A stretch of 64,000 nucleotides of DNA from Nonomuraea coxensis DSM 45129 (GCF_019397265.1 NZ_CP068985.1:3762501-3826500); one strand, 5' to 3'. Shown: positions 44,014-53,471, counted from the stretch's first letter. A program made the numbers and translations. The notes: generated by a model from the sequence alone, not told the origin.

Positions 44014-46812
44014 TCACCGTACCGTCACCTCCCGCCGCAGCCGCAGGTCCCGTGACGAGGAGCCGACCTGCACCGCGCGCCTCCCCGCGGCGAGCGCCCA
44101 CCCTGCGCCGTCCCAGTGACGCAGCACCCGGCCGGGCACCGTCACCGTGACCCGCCGCCGCTCGCCGGGGGCGAGCCGGACCCGGGCGAAGGCCGCGAGC
44201 ACGCGCGGCGGCATCGGCACGGGCGGGTCCGCGGGCGGCGTCACGTACACCTGCGCCACCTCCACGCCCTCCCGGCGCCCCACGTTGGCCACGGTGAACG
44301 CCACGCGCAGCCCGTCCCCGGACGGCCGCACCGACAGCCCCGCGTACGCGAACCGCGTGTACGACAGCCCGTGCCCGAACGGGAACAGCGGCTCGATCCG
44401 GCGCGCGTCGTAGTGCCGGTAGCCGACGAAGACGCCCTCGCCGTAGACCGCCGTGCCGCCGGGACGGCGCTCCGGCGCCGTGGCCGGGCCGTCCTCCGCC
44501 CGCGCAGGGAACGTCACCGGCAGTTTCCCGCCCGGGCAGGCCGCGCCGAGCAGCAGCGCGGCGGTCGCGTCCGCGCCCTCCTGCCCCGGGTACCACATCT
44601 GCAGCACCGCCGGCACGTCCGCCAGCCACGGCATGAGCACCGGGTGCCCGGTGTTCAGCACGACGGCGGTCCGCGGGTTGGCCGCCGCCACCGCGGCGAT
44701 CAGCGCGTCCTGCTCCTTCGGCAGCGCCAGGCTCGTCCGGTCGGCTCCCTCCGTGCCCTCGTCGAAGGCGAACACCACGGCCGCCCGCGCGCCGCGCGCC
44801 AGATCCGCGGCCGCGTCCCGCGCCTCCTGCCGCCGCGCCGGCGTGACCCAGGCCAGCCTGACCTCCAGCGGCGTCCCCGCGACCCCGGTGGCGGAGATCC
44901 GCAGCGGCGTCGGCCGCCCGCCCTCCAGGCGGACCACCGCGCCCGCGTTGGTGAGGCCGTCCGCGGTCGCGATGAGGCTGCTGTTGCCGCCGAGCAGCGC
45001 CTCGACCGCGCCGATCCTGGTCCCGTCCACGGTGAGCGTGATCGCGCCGCCGGCCGACGGCGGCGCGCCCGCGCCCTGGACGCGCAGGTCGTAGTCGCCG
45101 GTCACGGGGGCGGTGATCGTGCCGGTCCACGTCCAGGACGACCCGGCGGGCAGGGCGGCGGCGCCGGTGTGGTCCACCCGCGTCACGGTCTCCTGGCCGC
45201 CGCCCCTGCCGGTGCGGGTCAGCGACAGGGCGCTCGCCGGGACCGGCACGCCGTCCAGGTCCACGCCGGTGGCGAAAAGCACCCGCGCGTCCCCGCCCGC
45301 CCGGCGGCGCAGGGCGGCGAACGGGCTCTCCGTCCCTGCGCGCAGCACCCGGGCGCTGCCGCCCCCGCCGGCCAGCGGCGTGGCGGCGGTGGGGCCGATG
45401 ACGGCCAGGTCCGCCAGGTCGGCGCGGGCGAGCGGCAGCAGGCCGCGCTCGTTGCGCAGCAGCACCGCCCCCGCCAGCGCGACCTCCCGCGCCGCCGCCG
45501 CCCCGGCCGCCCCGTCGAGCACCGGCCGCGCCCGGCCCCCGCCCGCCAGCCCGCCCCGGTGCCCACCCGTCAGCCCGCCCCGGTGCCCATCCGTCAGCGC
45601 GCCCGGCTGCCCGTCCGTCAGCTCGCTCGTCAGCTCGTTCCGTGGTTCGCCGAGCAGGCCGAAGCGGTCGAGCTGGAGCAGGATCCTGCGTACCGACCGG
45701 TCCACGACGGACTCGGCGAGCCGCCCCGAGGCCACCGCCCCGGCCAGGCCGGCGAAGCGGGCTCCCGAGGGCATCTCCATGTCCAGCCCGGCCTCGATCG
45801 AGGGCACGCCGCTGCGTGTCCCGCCCCAGTCGGACATCACCCAGCCGGAGAAGCGCCAGTCCTCGCGCAGGACCTCGGTGAGCAGGTGCCGGTTCTCGGC
45901 GCAGTACCGGCCGTTGACGCGCGGGTACGCGGCCATGACCGCGCCCGCGCCGGCCGCCACCGCCGCCTCGAACGCCGGCAGGTAGATCTCGCGCAGCGTC
46001 CGCTCGTCCACGCGCACGTCCACGGTCTGGCGCTCGTTCTCGAAGTTGTTGGCCGCGTAGTGCTTGACGGTGGCGATCGCGCCCTCGCCCTGGATGCCGC
46101 GCACCTCGGCGGCGGCCAGCGCGGCGGCGAGCAACGGGTCCTCGCCCAGGGTCTCGAAGTTCCGGCCCGCCTGCGGGGCGCGGACGACGTTCACCATCGG
46201 CGCCAGGATCACGTCCATGCCGAGGGCCCGGCCCTCGCGGCCGAGGGTCGCGCCGTACCGGCGGGCCAGATCCGGGGCGAAGGTGGCGGCGAGCGCGACC
46301 GGCGCGGGCAACGCCGTGGCCCGCCCCTCGGCCCGCCCCTCGTGCTGCGCGGCGGCCGGCCCTTCGGCCTGCGCGGCGGCCTGCCCAGCGGTCTGCGCTT
46401 CGGCTCGCGCGGTGGTTTGCGTGGCGGTCTGCGTGGCGGTCTGCGTGTTGGTCCGGGCGTGGCGGATGCCGGCCGGGCCGTCGGTCAGGCGCAGCTCGGG
46501 GATGCCGAGGCGGGGCACGCCGGGCACGTACCCGGCCTGCCCCCTGGACGCCGGGTCGGCGGCCCCGTGCAGCAGCGCGATCTTCTCCTGGAGGGTCAGC
46601 TCACGCAGGAGAGCGTCCACCCGGGACCGCCGTACGCCCGCGCGCGCGGGCACGGGCTCGGCCCAGGCGGGCCCGGCGCACGCGACGACGGCCCCCAGCC
46701 CGGCGAGCAGCCGGGCCACCTCCCGGCGGGTGACGAACGCCCCCGCCCCATCCGGATCCGGCTCCTCAGGGATGGACGCATGAGGGACGGGCGTGGCCGG
46801 GGTTCCGGGCAT
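44014..46812 (-). CDS. GH3 beta-glycosidase with PA14-like insert and FnIII-like C-terminal domain
   Basis: 932 aa; ribosome site AAGGAG before ATG 46812. The N terminus has a twin-Arg-like segment (TRREVARLLAGLGAVVACAGPAWA), suggesting export. The GH3 (alpha/beta)8 domain has the nucleophile Asp near 328 (VMSDWGG); the acid/base Glu is in DEGTEGADR near 687. A PA14-like beta domain lies around 500-620 (WTWTGTITAPVTGDYDLRV), and an FnIII-like domain closes the protein. Two low-complexity insertions are odd: residues about 121-165 (Thr/Gln/Ala) and about 395-440 (repeats of TDGHRGGL). Likely removes terminal glucose or xylose from plant glycosides. Confidence 0.92.
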   Translation of the reverse strand: MPGTPATPVPHASIPEEPDPDGAGAFVTRREVARLLAGLGAVVACAGPAWAEPVPARAGVRRSRVDALLRELTLQEKIALLHGAADPASRGQAGYVPGVPRLGIPELRLTDGPAGIRHARTNTQTATQTATQTTARAEAQTAGQAAAQAEGPAAAQHEGRAEGRATALPAPVALAATFAPDLARRYGATLGREGRALGMDVILAPMVNVVRAPQAGRNFETLGEDPLLAAALAAAEVRGIQGEGAIATVKHYAANNFENERQTVDVRVDERTLREIYLPAFEAAVAAGAGAVMAAYPRVNGRYCAENRHLLTEVLREDWRFSGWVMSDWGGTRSGVPSIEAGLDMEMPSGARFAGLAGAVASGRLAESVVDRSVRRILLQLDRFGLLGEPRNELTSELTDGQPGALTDGHRGGLTGGHRGGLAGGGRARPVLDGAAGAAAAREVALAGAVLLRNERGLLPLARADLADLAVIGPTAATPLAGGGGSARVLRAGTESPFAALRRRAGGDARVLFATGVDLDGVPVPASALSLTRTGRGGGQETVTRVDHTGAAALPAGSSWTWTGTITAPVTGDYDLRVQGAGAPPSAGGAITLTVDGTRIGAVEALLGGNSSLIATADGLTNAGAVVRLEGGRPTPLRISATGVAGTPLEVRLAWVTPARRQEARDAAADLARGARAAVVFAFDEGTEGADRTSLALPKEQDALIAAVAAANPRTAVVLNTGHPVLMPWLADVPAVLQMWYPGQEGADATAALLLGAACPGGKLPVTFPARAEDGPATAPERRPGGTAVYGEGVFVGYRHYDARRIEPLFPFGHGLSYTRFAYAGLSVRPSGDGLRVAFTVANVGRREGVEVAQVYVTPPADPPVPMPPRVLAAFARVRLAPGERRRVTVTVPGRVLRHWDGAGWALAAGRRAVQVGSSSRDLRLRREVTVR
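45540..45625 (-). repeat. Tandem repeats inside the GH3 gene (residues about 395-425)
   Basis: A 24-bp unit beginning CAGCCCGCCCCGGTGCCCA is repeated two to three times and encodes TDGHRGGL-like units. It lies between the two GH3 domains in a likely surface linker. Confidence 0.6.
46317..46456 (-). repeat. Low-complexity repeats inside the GH3 gene (residues about 120-165)
   Basis: Repeats of a 12-bp unit such as GCGGTCTGCGTG encode Thr/Gln/Ala-rich sequence (TNTQTATQTATQTTARA...). The insert interrupts the conserved stretch DGPAGIR...ATALPAPVALAATF of GH3 enzymes. Confidence 0.7.
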
Positions 46813-46951
46813 GGGGCAGCTCCTTCGCGGGTGGGCTGAGCCCCGAAACCTAGAGCCGCGAAGGCGCCGGGGCCCCGCGTTCGCCGTTGAACGGAGGACT
46901 TCCCGGCCCGACTTTTACCTTGCGCCGCACTCCCGCTGCGCCGCCCCGCCG

Positions 46952-47926
46952 CTACGCCGTGACGCCGGCCTCCTTGGCGGCGCGGTCGATCGCGGCCAGC
47001 TCGTCGTCGGTGAAGACGAGGTTGTCCACGGCGGCCACGTTCGCCTCCAGCTGCTCGGGGCTGGACGCGCCGACCAGGACCGAGGTGACGCGCGGGTCGC
47101 GCAGCGCCCACGCGAGCGCCAGTTGCGCGACCGTCTGCCCCCGGCCGGCGGCGATCCCGGCGAGCGCCCGTACGAACGCCAGGACCTCGGGCGTCACCCG
47201 GTCGGCCGTCAGGAACCGGCCTTCGGCCGCCCGCGAGCCGGCCGGGATGCCGTCGAGGTAGCGGTCGGTGAGCAGGCCCTGCGCCAGCGGCGAGTACACC
47301 ACGCAGCCCACGCCCTCGGCCTCGAGCACCCCGAGCAGCCGGTCCTCGATGCCCCGGTTGAGCAGCGAGTACGGCGGCTGGTGCACCAGCAGCGGGGTGC
47401 CGAGCCCGCGCAGCAGCCGGGCGATCTCGGCGGTGCGAGCGGGCGAGAAGTTGGACACCCCCGCGTAGAGGACGCGGCCGGTGCGGACCATGTGGTCGAG
47501 CGTGGCCGCCTGCTCCTCCAGGGGCGTGTCCTCGTCGTCGCGGTGCAGGTAGAAGATGTCGACGTGGTCGAGGCCGAGCCGGGCGAGGGAGCGGTCCAGG
47601 GTGGCGAGCAGGTGCTTGCGGGAGTTGCCCTTGCCGTAGGGGCCGTCCCACATGGGGTTGCTGCCCTTGGTGGTGACGACCACCTCGTCCCGCAGCGACG
47701 AGGGGAAGATGCGGCCGAACGCGGCCTCGGCGGCGCCGATCGGCGGGCCGTAGCGGTCGGCGATGTCGAAGTGGGTGATGCCCAGGTCGAGGGCCTTGTG
47801 CAGGATCGCTCGCTGGCTCTCGACGGGCTTGCCCTCGCCGAAGTTGTGCCACAGGCCCAGCGAGACGGCGGGGAGCAGGAGCCCGCTGCGGCCGCACCTG
47901 CGGTACGGCTGGCGTTCGTAGTCCAA
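46952..47926 (-). CDS. Aldo/keto reductase (YghZ/L-glyceraldehyde 3-phosphate reductase type)
   Basis: 324 aa. AKR tetrad: Asp and Tyr in FDIADRYGPP, Lys in VVVTTKGSNPM, His in DIFYLHRDDED. C-terminal NADPH-binding TSVLVGASSPEQLEANV. TTG start at 47926 with ribosome site GGAAGGG. A LacI operator lies 25 bases upstream. Transcribed toward the GH3 gene (139 bases away), so it may help metabolise a released sugar or aldehyde; the substrate is unknown. Confidence 0.9.
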   Translation of the reverse strand: MDYERQPYRRCGRSGLLLPAVSLGLWHNFGEGKPVESQRAILHKALDLGITHFDIADRYGPPIGAAEAAFGRIFPSSLRDEVVVTTKGSNPMWDGPYGKGNSRKHLLATLDRSLARLGLDHVDIFYLHRDDEDTPLEEQAATLDHMVRTGRVLYAGVSNFSPARTAEIARLLRGLGTPLLVHQPPYSLLNRGIEDRLLGVLEAEGVGCVVYSPLAQGLLTDRYLDGIPAGSRAAEGRFLTADRVTPEVLAFVRALAGIAAGRGQTVAQLALAWALRDPRVTSVLVGASSPEQLEANVAAVDNLVFTDDELAAIDRAAKEAGVTA

Positions 47927-47950
47927 GGTGACCCTTCCGCGTGATCGCGA

Positions 47951-47962
47951 TGAATCGTTTCA
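47951..47962 (-). promoter_or_regulatory. LacI-type operator, copy 2 (before the aldo/keto reductase)
   Basis: TGAATCGTTTCA on the plus strand, the exact reverse complement of the site at 43994-44005. Being 25 bases from the reductase start, it should lie over the promoter. Confidence 0.75.
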
Positions 47963-48019
47963 CCGGCCACGTTACCGTGCCGCCGTGTGGAGGCGGCGGG
48001 CGACGTCCGGCCCCTCGGG

Positions 48020-48988
48020 TCAGGCCCGCAGGTGCAGGGTCGCCGGGTCCACCGCGTGCCGCAGCGGCCGGCCCGCCGCCGCGGCGGCCACCTCCGCGAC
48101 CGCCCCGGCCGCCAGCCGGTGCAGCTCGGTGCCCACCGACCCGGCCACGTGCGGCGTGAGCAGCACCCCCGGCAGGTCGAACAGCGCGTCGTCCGGCTCG
48201 ATCACGTCCAGCACCGCGTGGATCCGGCCCTCGGCGACCGCCTTGACGAGCGCCTCCTGGTCCACCAGCGACGGCCGGGCGGTGTTGATCAACGTCGCCC
48301 CGGGCCGCATCAGGGCCAGCTCGGCGGCACCCACCAGGTGCCGGGTCTCGGGAAGCGCGGGCGCGTGCACGGTGACGACGTCGCTGCGCTCCATCAGCTC
48401 CGGCAGCCCGACCAGCTCGGCGTCCAGCTCTCCGGCGCCGGCGAGGGTCGGGTCGTACAGCAGGGCGCGCAGGTCGAAGGGGCGCAGCAGCTCCAGCACG
48501 CGCCGCCCGACCGCCGAGGCGCCGATCACGCCCACCGTACGGCCCGCGTTGCCGCCCGCCGACCAGATCGCCTCCAGGCCGGGCGGGCGGCGGCTCGCGG
48601 TGTAGGCGCGGGAGAGCTGCCACACCTGCTTGTTCGCCAGCAGGATCATCGCCAGCGTGTACTCCGCGACCGGCACGGCGTTGGCCGCGGCCTGCGAGCT
48701 GACCTGGATGCCGCGGGCGAACACCTCCGGCCCGGCCAGCCCCTTCACCGTCCCGGCGGTGTGCACCACGTACCGCAGGCGCGGCGCGTTCTCCAGGGCG
48801 CGGGCGTCCAGCGGGGGAGCGCCCCAGCCGGTGATCAGCACCTCGGCCCGGGCCAGCGCCGGCCCTTCGTACCGGGTGAGGACCAGCGCGGGATCGAGCT
48901 CCACGTGCCGCCGCAGCTCGGCCAGCAGCTCGGGGGTGAAGAAACGGCCGACCTGCGAAGGCGGGTCGAAGACGAAGACCGCGTGCAT
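48020..48988 (-). CDS. D-isomer-specific 2-hydroxyacid dehydrogenase
   Basis: 322 aa NAD(P)-dependent oxidoreductase. Cofactor motif TVGVIGASAVGRRV (G-x-S-x2-G in place of G-x-G-x2-G), Arg in LINTARPSLVDQEAL, Glu in DVIEPD, catalytic His in LLTPHVAGSV. The usual active-site set is therefore present. It lies upstream of the reductase on the same strand, but the LacI operator separates them, so it may not be in the same transcript. Substrate unknown. Confidence 0.9.
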   Translation of the reverse strand: MHAVFVFDPPSQVGRFFTPELLAELRRHVELDPALVLTRYEGPALARAEVLITGWGAPPLDARALENAPRLRYVVHTAGTVKGLAGPEVFARGIQVSSQAAANAVPVAEYTLAMILLANKQVWQLSRAYTASRRPPGLEAIWSAGGNAGRTVGVIGASAVGRRVLELLRPFDLRALLYDPTLAGAGELDAELVGLPELMERSDVVTVHAPALPETRHLVGAAELALMRPGATLINTARPSLVDQEALVKAVAEGRIHAVLDVIEPDDALFDLPGVLLTPHVAGSVGTELHRLAAGAVAEVAAAAAGRPLRHAVDPATLHLRA

Positions 48989-49044
48989 GGGCGCGTCACA
49001 CTCTCCTCAGGGGGTCCGATGTCACCGGCTCAAAGGAGATCGTC

Positions 49045-51399
49045 TCAGGTGAGCTGGACGCCGATGAGGCAGGTGTCGTCGTCGGTGTCGGAGTCGCAGT
49101 GGATGAGCAGGTCGTCCAGGAGGCGGTCCAGGGTGGTGGCGCCGCCGGTGGCGACGGCGAGCAGGCGGTCCTGCGTGTGGCGGAGGTTGTGGTCGCGCCG
49201 CTCGATGAGGCCGTCGGTGTAGAGCAGCAGCGTGTCTCCGGCGCGCAGCCGTGCCTCTCCCTCCTCGTACGCGGCGTCGGCGAACGCCCCCAGCAGCGGC
49301 CCCTTGATCATCGGCAGTTCCCGGCCCTCCGGCCCCCGCAGCAGGATGGGCGGCAGGTGACCGGCCCTGGCCCAGGACAGGGTCCGGCCGGTCGGGTCGT
49401 ACACGCAGCACACCGCCGTCGCGGTCATGGGGTCGTCGAGATGGCGGGCGACGGAGTTGAGCCACGACATGAGCTGGGCGGGCCCGGCGCCCGTGGCGGC
49501 CAGGCCGCGCAGGGCGTTGCGCAGCACCACCATGCCGGTGGCCGCCTCCACCCCGTGCCCGGCCACGTCCCCGACCGACAGCAGGATCCGCCGGGACGGC
49601 AGCGTGACCACGTCGTACCAGTCGCCCCCGACCAGGTGCTCCTTCTGCGCGGGCCGGTAGCGCACCGCGATGTGCAGCCCGTCGGAGCGCGTCGTGCCGT
49701 GCGACGGCGGCATGATCGCGTGCTGGAGCTGCAGGGCCAGCCGGTTGCGCTCGGCCGACTCCTGCTCGCTGTGGGCGAGCTGGTCCCGGGTGACGGCGAG
49801 CGCCACCTCCGTCCAGTGCTGAGAGGAGATGTCCTGGTACGCCCCCCGCACCGCCATGAGCCGCCCGTCCGGCCCGAAGACCGGCTCGGCCACCACCCGC
49901 AGGTGCCGGGCCACGCCGTCCGCCCGCCGCAGCCGGAACGCGGCTGCGGCGACGCGCCGCTGGTGCAGCACGGTACGCAGGAAGCGGCCGACGGTGACCT
50001 CGTCGTCGGGATGGGCGTGGTCGCGCAGCCGCTCCAGCGGCACCGGCGGCTCGCCCGGCGACAGGCCGTACAGCGCGTAGAGCTGGGCGTTCCAGGTGAC
50101 CTCGCCGGTCAGGGCGTTCTCCTCGAACCCGCCGATGCGGCCGAGCCGCTGGGCGTGCTCCAGCAGCCCGGCGAGGCGGGCGTCCTCGTCGTGGTCGCGC
50201 CACACCAGCAGCACGCTCTCGCCGTGCCGGGTGAGGCTGACGTCGGCCACGCCCGTCACGCTGAGCGCGAGCGGCATGCGTTCGGACCGGAACGGCTCGC
50301 CGGTCGCGTACACCCGCTCGACCCGCCCGAACAGCCCGCCCGCCGCCTGCGGGAACGCCTCCAGCAGCAGCCCCCCGGCCTTGAACGGGTACGCCTCCAG
50401 CGCCGCCGCCCCCTCCAGGCGCCGGTTGACGTGCCGCACCCGGAAGTCGGTCACGGCGCCGCGCGCGTCCAGGCTGGCCCCCAGCACCAGCGCGGGATCG
50501 GGCAGCGCGTCGGCCAGGCCGATCAGCTCCGCCGGCCCGGGACCCGGCCGTCCTGCGGGCGCGGCCGGCATGGCCAGCGTGTGCGCGCACACCTCAGCCA
50601 GCGCCTCGACCTGCCGCTCGACCTGCCGCTCGGTCTGGGGGGAGCCGGTCGCCGGCGCGTGCGGCCAGCAGATCTCCAGGACGCCGAGCACCCGGCCGCC
50701 CCTGGTCATCGGCGTGGTCACCCGGCCGCCGGGCCCGGAGCGGCGGCGGCCGATCGACGGGAGGTCGCCGACGTGCCAGATCGTGCGCCGCCCGGCGAGC
50801 GACCGCCCGGCCGGGGTGTCGACGCCGGGCGGCACGTGCTGCCAGCTCCTGGCCTCCTCAGGGCCGAAGCCCGCGTACCCGGCGAGCGACAGCGACCCGT
50901 CCGTCCCGGCCGCCCACACGGCCACGGCCGTCGCGCCGAGCGGCGGCAGCGCGTGCTCCAGCAGGGAGCGGGCCACGGCCTGCGTGTCGCCGGCGTCGAG
51001 GGCGTCGAGGGCGGCGCTCTCGGCGGCGCGCAGCGGCACCGCCGCCGCCGGTTCGGCCCGCGCGGCCGCGCTGACGCGGTCGTCGGCGGCCTGGTTGATC
51101 ACGTCGGCGGCCAGCTCGACCGGCGACACGCCGCTCCGTCCCGCCAGCGTGGCGAGCTGCTCGGCCGCCTGCGCGGGTCCGCACCGCAGCCGCTCGACCA
51201 GCACGCCCTTGGCCAGCTCGACCAGGGCGCGGTCGTCGGCGGCGCGGCGCGTGCCGGCCAGCTCGCGCCGCAGCCGCTCGACGGTCCCGGCAAGCCTGGC
51301 GAGGTCCCCGACAGGCTCCCCGGTGAGGTCGCCGGCGGGCTGCCCGGCGGGCTGCCCGGCGGGGGCCGGTGTGTCGTTCACGGGCTTCACCCTCCTCAC
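49045..51399 (-). CDS. ANTAR-GAF-PAS-SpoIIE multidomain phosphatase
   Basis: 784 aa. Domain order: an ANTAR-like RNA-binding helical domain (about 35-105, DRALVELAKGVLVERLRCGPAQAAEQLATLA), GAF (about 120-275), two PAS-like regions (about 290-400 and 420-530, with WNAQLYALYGLSPGEPP), and a C-terminal PP2C/SpoIIE phosphatase (about 555-784) with GGDWYDV, VGDVAGHGVEAA and DDDTCLIG metal sites. It should dephosphorylate a STAS anti-sigma antagonist in response to a signal sensed by GAF/PAS; a STAS gene lies 169 bases upstream on the same strand. ANTAR at the N terminus is unusual. Confidence 0.9.
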   Translation of the reverse strand: MRRVKPVNDTPAPAGQPAGQPAGDLTGEPVGDLARLAGTVERLRRELAGTRRAADDRALVELAKGVLVERLRCGPAQAAEQLATLAGRSGVSPVELAADVINQAADDRVSAAARAEPAAAVPLRAAESAALDALDAGDTQAVARSLLEHALPPLGATAVAVWAAGTDGSLSLAGYAGFGPEEARSWQHVPPGVDTPAGRSLAGRRTIWHVGDLPSIGRRRSGPGGRVTTPMTRGGRVLGVLEICWPHAPATGSPQTERQVERQVEALAEVCAHTLAMPAAPAGRPGPGPAELIGLADALPDPALVLGASLDARGAVTDFRVRHVNRRLEGAAALEAYPFKAGGLLLEAFPQAAGGLFGRVERVYATGEPFRSERMPLALSVTGVADVSLTRHGESVLLVWRDHDEDARLAGLLEHAQRLGRIGGFEENALTGEVTWNAQLYALYGLSPGEPPVPLERLRDHAHPDDEVTVGRFLRTVLHQRRVAAAAFRLRRADGVARHLRVVAEPVFGPDGRLMAVRGAYQDISSQHWTEVALAVTRDQLAHSEQESAERNRLALQLQHAIMPPSHGTTRSDGLHIAVRYRPAQKEHLVGGDWYDVVTLPSRRILLSVGDVAGHGVEAATGMVVLRNALRGLAATGAGPAQLMSWLNSVARHLDDPMTATAVCCVYDPTGRTLSWARAGHLPPILLRGPEGRELPMIKGPLLGAFADAAYEEGEARLRAGDTLLLYTDGLIERRDHNLRHTQDRLLAVATGGATTLDRLLDDLLIHCDSDTDDDTCLIGVQLT

Positions 51400-51568
51400 G
51401 AGTCCGCCGACGGACGCGGCCCACGCCGGAGGGGCGCGACGAGCATGGCCGCTCCTCCGTGAGTCGTCCGGGACGATGGCTCAGGTGACGCTGAGACTAG
51501 CCCTCCGCGGGCGAGCCGTCCGCCGGCCGCACGTCGTCATCCTCGTGCGCCAGGGGAGGGCCGCGGGG

Positions 51569-51940
51569 TCAGACGGAACGTTCCGCGCGGCCGAGCGCCG
51601 CCGCCACGGCATCCTCCACCGTGCCGTGCACCGGCACGTGGGCCAGCACGCCCGTGATCTCGAACAGGCGGGCCGGTAGCGACTGCACGGCGGCCAGGCG
51701 CACCGAGCCGCCCTCGCGGCGGCAGCGGGCGTCGCACATCAGCAGGACGTGCAGGGCGGAGCTGTCCATGAACGGCACCCCGGACAGGTCGAACACGAGC
51801 CGGCCGGCCGGCAGGTCCTTGACGTAGGCGTCGAGCTGCGCGCGGTTGGTGGCGTCCAGCTCGCCGCTCACCGTGATCACGGTGACCCCCGGCAGGCGCT
51901 CGTCGTGCGCCAGCGTCAAAGAGGGCATCCAGCTCGTCAC
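51569..51940 (-). CDS. STAS-domain anti-sigma factor antagonist
   Basis: 123 aa. STAS fold with phospho-acceptor motif VPFMDSSALHVLL (Asp-Ser-Ser, as in SpoIIAA). Two Met codons near the start (51940 and 51928) are both possible. It precedes the SpoIIE phosphatase gene on the same strand, fitting a partner-switching module, although no anti-sigma kinase is in the window. Confidence 0.88.
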   Translation of the reverse strand: MTSWMPSLTLAHDERLPGVTVITVSGELDATNRAQLDAYVKDLPAGRLVFDLSGVPFMDSSALHVLLMCDARCRREGGSVRLAAVQSLPARLFEITGVLAHVPVHGTVEDAVAAALGRAERSV

Positions 51941-52022
51941 CGGTCTCGCCGGCGGTTCGCGACCATCAATGAAGGATAGTGGGCGGGAGCCGTCCGCGAC
52001 ATCCCGTGCGCGAATCCTGGCG

Positions 52023-53456
52023 TCACTCCCTCGGCGCGTGGCCGTGCCCGTGACCGGCGTACGCTCCTGAGGGCCGGCCGGGCGGCACCAGCCCGAGCGA
52101 GACGAGCGCGGCCACCCCGGCCGTCACGGCGCACACCGTCAGCCCGGAGACGAAGCCGCCGGCGCCCGCCGCGCCGGGCGCGAGGCTCGGCGCGACGACG
52201 GCGGAGGCCACCGCCACGCCGATCGAGCCGCCCAGCTCGTGGAAGGTGTTGATGACGCCGGAGGCCACGCCGTTCTCGCCGGGCGGCACGTTGGCCATGG
52301 TGGTCGTGGTGGCGGTCACGAACAGGGGCCCGATCCCGAGCGCGGCCAGCGTGAACCCGGGCAGCAGCGTGACGTACGGGCCGGCGTCCGTGGAGATCCG
52401 GGTCATCCACGCCGCTCCGGCCGCGGTCAGCGCGAACGCCGCCACCGCCACCGGCCGCCCGCCGAGCCGGGGCACGAGATGCCCGCCGGCGTGCGCGCCG
52501 ATCGTGATCGCGAGCGCCACGGGCAGGAAGAGCAGGCCGGTCTCCAGGGCGCCGAGGCCCCGCGCGTGCTGGAGGTGGAGCGAGGCGATGAAGAACAGGC
52601 CGAGCATGAGGCCGGTGGCGGTCAGCATCAGGAACATCCCCGAGATCACCGGCCGCCTGGCCAGGGTCGCGGCCCGCATGAGCGGGGCCCGTACGGTCCG
52701 CTCGACCGCCGCGAACAGCGCGTAGAGCAGCACGGCGGCGGCCAGCGGCAGCAGCGTGGCGGCAGTGCCCCACCCGGCCTCGCCGGCGGTGACCAGCCCG
52801 TAGACGAGCAGGCCGGTCGCCGCCGTGACGAGCAGCGCGCCCGGCACGTCCACCCGCCCCGCCCGCCCGGGCACGCCGGGCGTCACCGCGGGTACGGCGA
52901 CCAGCACCAGCAGGCCGATCGGCGCGTTCACGACGAACACCCAGGCCCAGCCGGGGCCCGCGGTGATGAGCCCGCCGAGGAGCACGCCGAGGGCGGCGCC
53001 GCTGCCGCCGACGGCCGCCCAGACGGCGAGCGCCCGCCCGCGCCGCTCGCCGGGGAAGACGGTGGTGACGACGGCCAGCGCGGCGGGGGAGAGCAGCGCC
53101 GCGCCGACGCCCTGCAGCGCCCGCCCCGCGATCAGCGCCGCGCCGCTCCCGGACAGCCCGCACAGCAGCGAGGCGGCGGTGAACAGGGCGAGCCCGGCCA
53201 GCAGCGTCCGGCGGGCGCCGAACACGTCGGCGAGCCGCCCGCCGAGGACCATGAGCCCGCCGAAGCACAGCGTGTACGCGGCCACCACCCAGGTCAGCGC
53301 CTCGCGGCCGAGCGCCAGGTCCGCGCCGATGGACGGCAGCGCGACCTGCACGACCGTGATGTCCACGATGAGCATGAGCTGGGCCAGGCAGAGCAGCGCC
53401 AGCACGCCCCACCCGCCGGGCGCGCGCACCCGGCCGCGCGAGAGGTCGGCTTCCAT
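52023..53456 (-). CDS. MFS drug transporter (DHA2/EmrB-QacA family)
   Basis: 477 aa, about 14 membrane helices. Motif A GGRLADVFGARRTLLAG and motif C-like segment GSGAALGVLLGGLI (around residues 145-160) mark a proton-coupled exporter. ATG 53456 (ribosome site AAGGAG) is preferred over the longer frame. A 24-bp palindrome lies just upstream, and a TetR gene is the next gene on the same strand, so expression is probably drug-inducible. Ends in a His-rich tail (GHGHGHAPRE). Substrate unknown. Confidence 0.9.
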   Translation of the reverse strand: MEADLSRGRVRAPGGWGVLALLCLAQLMLIVDITVVQVALPSIGADLALGREALTWVVAAYTLCFGGLMVLGGRLADVFGARRTLLAGLALFTAASLLCGLSGSGAALIAGRALQGVGAALLSPAALAVVTTVFPGERRGRALAVWAAVGGSGAALGVLLGGLITAGPGWAWVFVVNAPIGLLVLVAVPAVTPGVPGRAGRVDVPGALLVTAATGLLVYGLVTAGEAGWGTAATLLPLAAAVLLYALFAAVERTVRAPLMRAATLARRPVISGMFLMLTATGLMLGLFFIASLHLQHARGLGALETGLLFLPVALAITIGAHAGGHLVPRLGGRPVAVAAFALTAAGAAWMTRISTDAGPYVTLLPGFTLAALGIGPLFVTATTTTMANVPPGENGVASGVINTFHELGGSIGVAVASAVVAPSLAPGAAGAGGFVSGLTVCAVTAGVAALVSLGLVPPGRPSGAYAGHGHGHAPRE

Positions 53457-53471
53457 ACGTTCCCACTCCTT

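Noticed and set aside
46904..46916. Third copy of the transporter leader hairpin (CTTCCCGGCCCGA)
   Set aside because: Only part of the word matches, the closing arm is missing, and no transporter follows.
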